Source of the DNA: Winogradskyella ludwigii
GTDB taxonomy: Bacteria > Bacteroidota > Bacteroidia > Flavobacteriales > Flavobacteriaceae
Assembly: GCF_013403985.1 (NCBI RefSeq)
Contig: NZ_JABFDF010000006.1
Location: 1-64,000 of the forward strand
Direction of reading: 5' to 3'
Length of the DNA stretch: 64,000 nucleotides
Part shown: positions 62,317 to 64,000 of the stretch, in pieces
Layout: each line of letters opens with the position of its first letter
How positions within the stretch are numbered: position 1 is the first letter of the stretch
The notes under the pieces: generated by a model
What the model was told of the DNA's origin: nothing
Seen by the model: the letters and a program-made list of their open reading frames with translations, nothing else
The model's database searches: none
Position numbers and translations under genes: made by a program

Positions 62317-64000
62317 CTATTGCTTAATAACTCGTTTTATAAGTTTTCCTTTATTAGATATAATCTCTAAAAGATACAATCCATTTTTTAATGATGCCAT
62401 GTTGATTTGATTAGAATCGTTAAATGTATTTATTAACCTTCCCTCTATGTTATACATTTTAATATCTTTTATATCTATATCATTATTTACATCTATAGTA
62501 ATAACTGTTGAAGCCGGATTTGGATATATACTAATACTATTTTTTAGACTAAAATCTGCAACAGCTAAAGTTGATTCACAATCTATGCTATAATTCGCCA
62601 TATCATCTTTCTCCCAAGTTAATGGAATATCACCCATAATATCAGCATCAATTTGTATACATTCTAAAATAATATTGTTGTTCGCTATAACCTGCATATT
62701 AACATTATTACCATTCGCAACATTTAAAGAGGAGAGTAGATCATTATTGTTACAATCTAAAAATTGTAAACTTGTAAGCTCCGTAATATCTATATGTTCT
62801 AATAGATTTTCACTGACGTACAATGCTTGTAAGTTACTTAAGTTAGTATTCACTGTTGTGGTTTCGCCTGTACCTCTATTAGTTATAACAAGCGCGTTAC
62901 CATTTAGTAATTCTGATAAGTCTGTAATATTATTTTCAGATAGATTTAAGGTTGAAATATTAGCAAATGAAGACACACCTGTTATGTCAGTTATATTTTG
63001 ATTACTCAAATCTAATACACCTGTATAATTTGAAGCTTCTGTGAAAGTGATAATACCATCATTATTTGTATCGATTCCTGTAACATTATATATAGCATTT
63101 TCCATATTTGTATCTGGCACATAAATCTCCCAAATACCTGAACAATCTTCACTAAATGACGCTTCTAAATCTATATTTACCCAATTTGTTGTGGCATAAT
63201 CTTCATCATCTACTTGTAAGCATTGTAAATCTGGATTACCTGTTACATCTAATTCTGTAATAACGCTATTATTACCATTTGCAATGTTTAAACGTTTTAA
63301 TTCATTATTTTGAACCATTAATTTATATATTGATGTGTGATTAGATAAATCAAGATTTTCAATTGCATTATCGCTTAAGGTAAGTTCTTGTAAAAGTGTA
63401 TTATCTTCTACATTTAACTCACTTAAATCACAACCATCTAACCATAGTGCCAATAAGTTAGGATTATTTGTAACGTCAATTGTAGTTAGATCAGTATCAA
63501 CCATATCAAGTCCTATTAATAGTGGGTTTTGAGTAACATCTATACTAGAAATAGCATTTTCATTACCTCTAAAATCCCATAGCAAAGGGTTGTTTGTAAT
63601 ATCTATACTTGTAATTAGGTTTTTTGAAACATATAAACGTTCTAAATTTGATAACATACTCACATCAATTGTAGAAATCAGATTATCATAAAAATGCAAT
63701 TTATATATTAAAACATTATTAGAAAGATCTAAATTTGTTAGTTGATTGGAATCCACATTTACATTACGTAAATTAATGTTGTTAGAAAGATCTATATTGG
63801 TTAGATTGTTTTGAAACACATATAAAGTTTCTAAGTTAACATTATTTGAAACATCAATGGTTGCTAAATCATTGCCTTGTATCCATAAACTTATTAAATT
63901 AGTGTTGCTACTCACATCTATTTCCGTAAAGCCATAACCCTCTTGCTGATAGTCTAATCCGAAATATTGTAGATTAGTATTATTTGAAACATCTATTGTC
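62317..64000 (-). CDS. Leucine-rich-repeat protein with T9SS type A sorting domain (5' end outside the window)
   Basis: At least 560 residues. The frame is open to the window edge, so the start lies beyond 64000; an internal GTG at 63915 is not the real start. The visible N-terminal part is a series of about 21-22-residue LRR-like units of the form TNLIxLxxxxNxLTxIDVSNN (positions near 63915 to 63200), then a second block (TDISxVSSFANISTL) after an insert with VPDTNMENAIYNV and DTNNDGIITF calcium-like loops. The end is a type A sorting domain (IYPNPASTVITID, MYNIEGRLI, LKNGLYLLEII). A secreted or surface protein with unknown ligand. Confidence 0.87.
   Translation of the reverse strand, partial: TIDVSNNTNLQYFGLDYQQEGYGFTEIDVSSNTNLISLWIQGNDLATIDVSNNVNLETLYVFQNNLTNIDLSNNINLRNVNVDSNQLTNLDLSNNVLIYKLHFYDNLISTIDVSMLSNLERLYVSKNLITSIDITNNPLLWDFRGNENAISSIDVTQNPLLIGLDMVDTDLTTIDVTNNPNLLALWLDGCDLSELNVEDNTLLQELTLSDNAIENLDLSNHTSIYKLMVQNNELKRLNIANGNNSVITELDVTGNPDLQCLQVDDEDYATTNWVNIDLEASFSEDCSGIWEIYVPDTNMENAIYNVTGIDTNNDGIITFTEASNYTGVLDLSNQNITDITGVSSFANISTLNLSENNITDLSELLNGNALVITNRGTGETTTVNTNLSNLQALYVSENLLEHIDITELTSLQFLDCNNNDLLSSLNVANGNNVNMQVIANNNIILECIQIDADIMGDIPLTWEKDDMANYSIDCESTLAVADFSLKNSISIYPNPASTVITIDVNNDIDIKDIKMYNIEGRLINTFNDSNQINMASLKNGLYLLEIISNKGKLIKRVIKQ

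Noticed and set aside
1..64000. CRISPR array, insertion sequence, prophage or integrated element
   Set aside because: No regularly spaced direct repeats, no transposase, integrase or phage genes, and no attachment-site duplications were seen. The only tandem duplication is the tRNA-Lys unit.

Overview
The window is chromosomal DNA from a member of the Flavobacteriaceae (phylum Bacteroidota). Evidence seen directly: low GC; promoters of the Bacteroidota form TTG-N19-TAnnTTTG; almost no Shine-Dalgarno sequences; three C-terminal type IX secretion (T9SS) sorting domains; DDDD-rich lipoproteins; a zeaxanthin-type carotenoid pathway (crtI, crtB, crtZ, crtY); a tRNA-guanine transglycosylase without the usual zinc cysteines; and side-by-side aconitases of two types. 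I see no insertion sequence, prophage, CRISPR array or integrase. The DNA reads as a stable core chromosome segment with a few lineage-specific islands.

Layout. 1-500: a noncoding region with a probable stable-RNA promoter firing left out of the window, a structured hairpin element and the thrS promoter. 501-3868: the thrS-infC-rpmI-rplT translation operon, with infC starting at AUU. 3906-7824: a HAD phosphatase, a YjbQ protein, an EF-hand protein, a secreted META-like T9SS protein and a Bacteroidota-specific exported protein. 8005-15062 (minus strand): AI-2E transporter, dnaB, accA, and a tgt-lptG-eamA run. 15431-17901: a split transketolase and an outer-membrane barrel. 17990-21318: an FKBP-like lipoprotein, an S4 protein, a methyltransferase, a phosphoribosyltransferase and shikimate kinase. 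21447-22014: two identical tRNA-Lys units and a tRNA-Leu. 22169-25940: a cobalamin-binding MerR regulator followed by crtI, crtB and crtZ, with crtY lying apart at 42.5-43.7 kb. 25960-30601: a TlpA thioredoxin, a duplicated-domain lipoprotein, a Crp/Fnr regulator with a perfect palindrome between these two, and a large T9SS adhesin-like protein. 30720-35981: two aconitases. 36304-41474: an envelope-folding operon (two parvulin-type isomerases, a lipoprotein between them, and a MoxR ATPase). 41731-46599: small proteins, crtY, patatin, M1 peptidase. 46999-52504: a five-gene cassette (hexapeptide acyltransferase, acyl carrier protein, asparagine synthase, NAD-synthase-like protein, AMP-forming ligase). 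52688-62153: recG, stress-type proteins, SDR enzymes, a RbsD/FucU protein, a TlpA lipoprotein and pheT. 62317-end: a leucine-rich-repeat T9SS protein cut by the window edge.

How genes work together. The carotenoid genes, given GGPP made elsewhere, would produce phytoene, lycopene, beta-carotene and then zeaxanthin, with the B12-type regulator as probable light or cobalamin switch. The parvulin operon probably chaperones outer-membrane proteins such as the barrels and T9SS cargo. The 46999-52504 cassette is the least explained system: it has the parts to adenylate an acid, load it on a carrier protein and make amides, but no product can be read from sequence alone. It is the best candidate here for an undescribed pathway.

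Several genes begin with UUG (decided by signal peptides, family N-termini and bounding stop codons), so start sites in this genome should not be assumed to be AUG.
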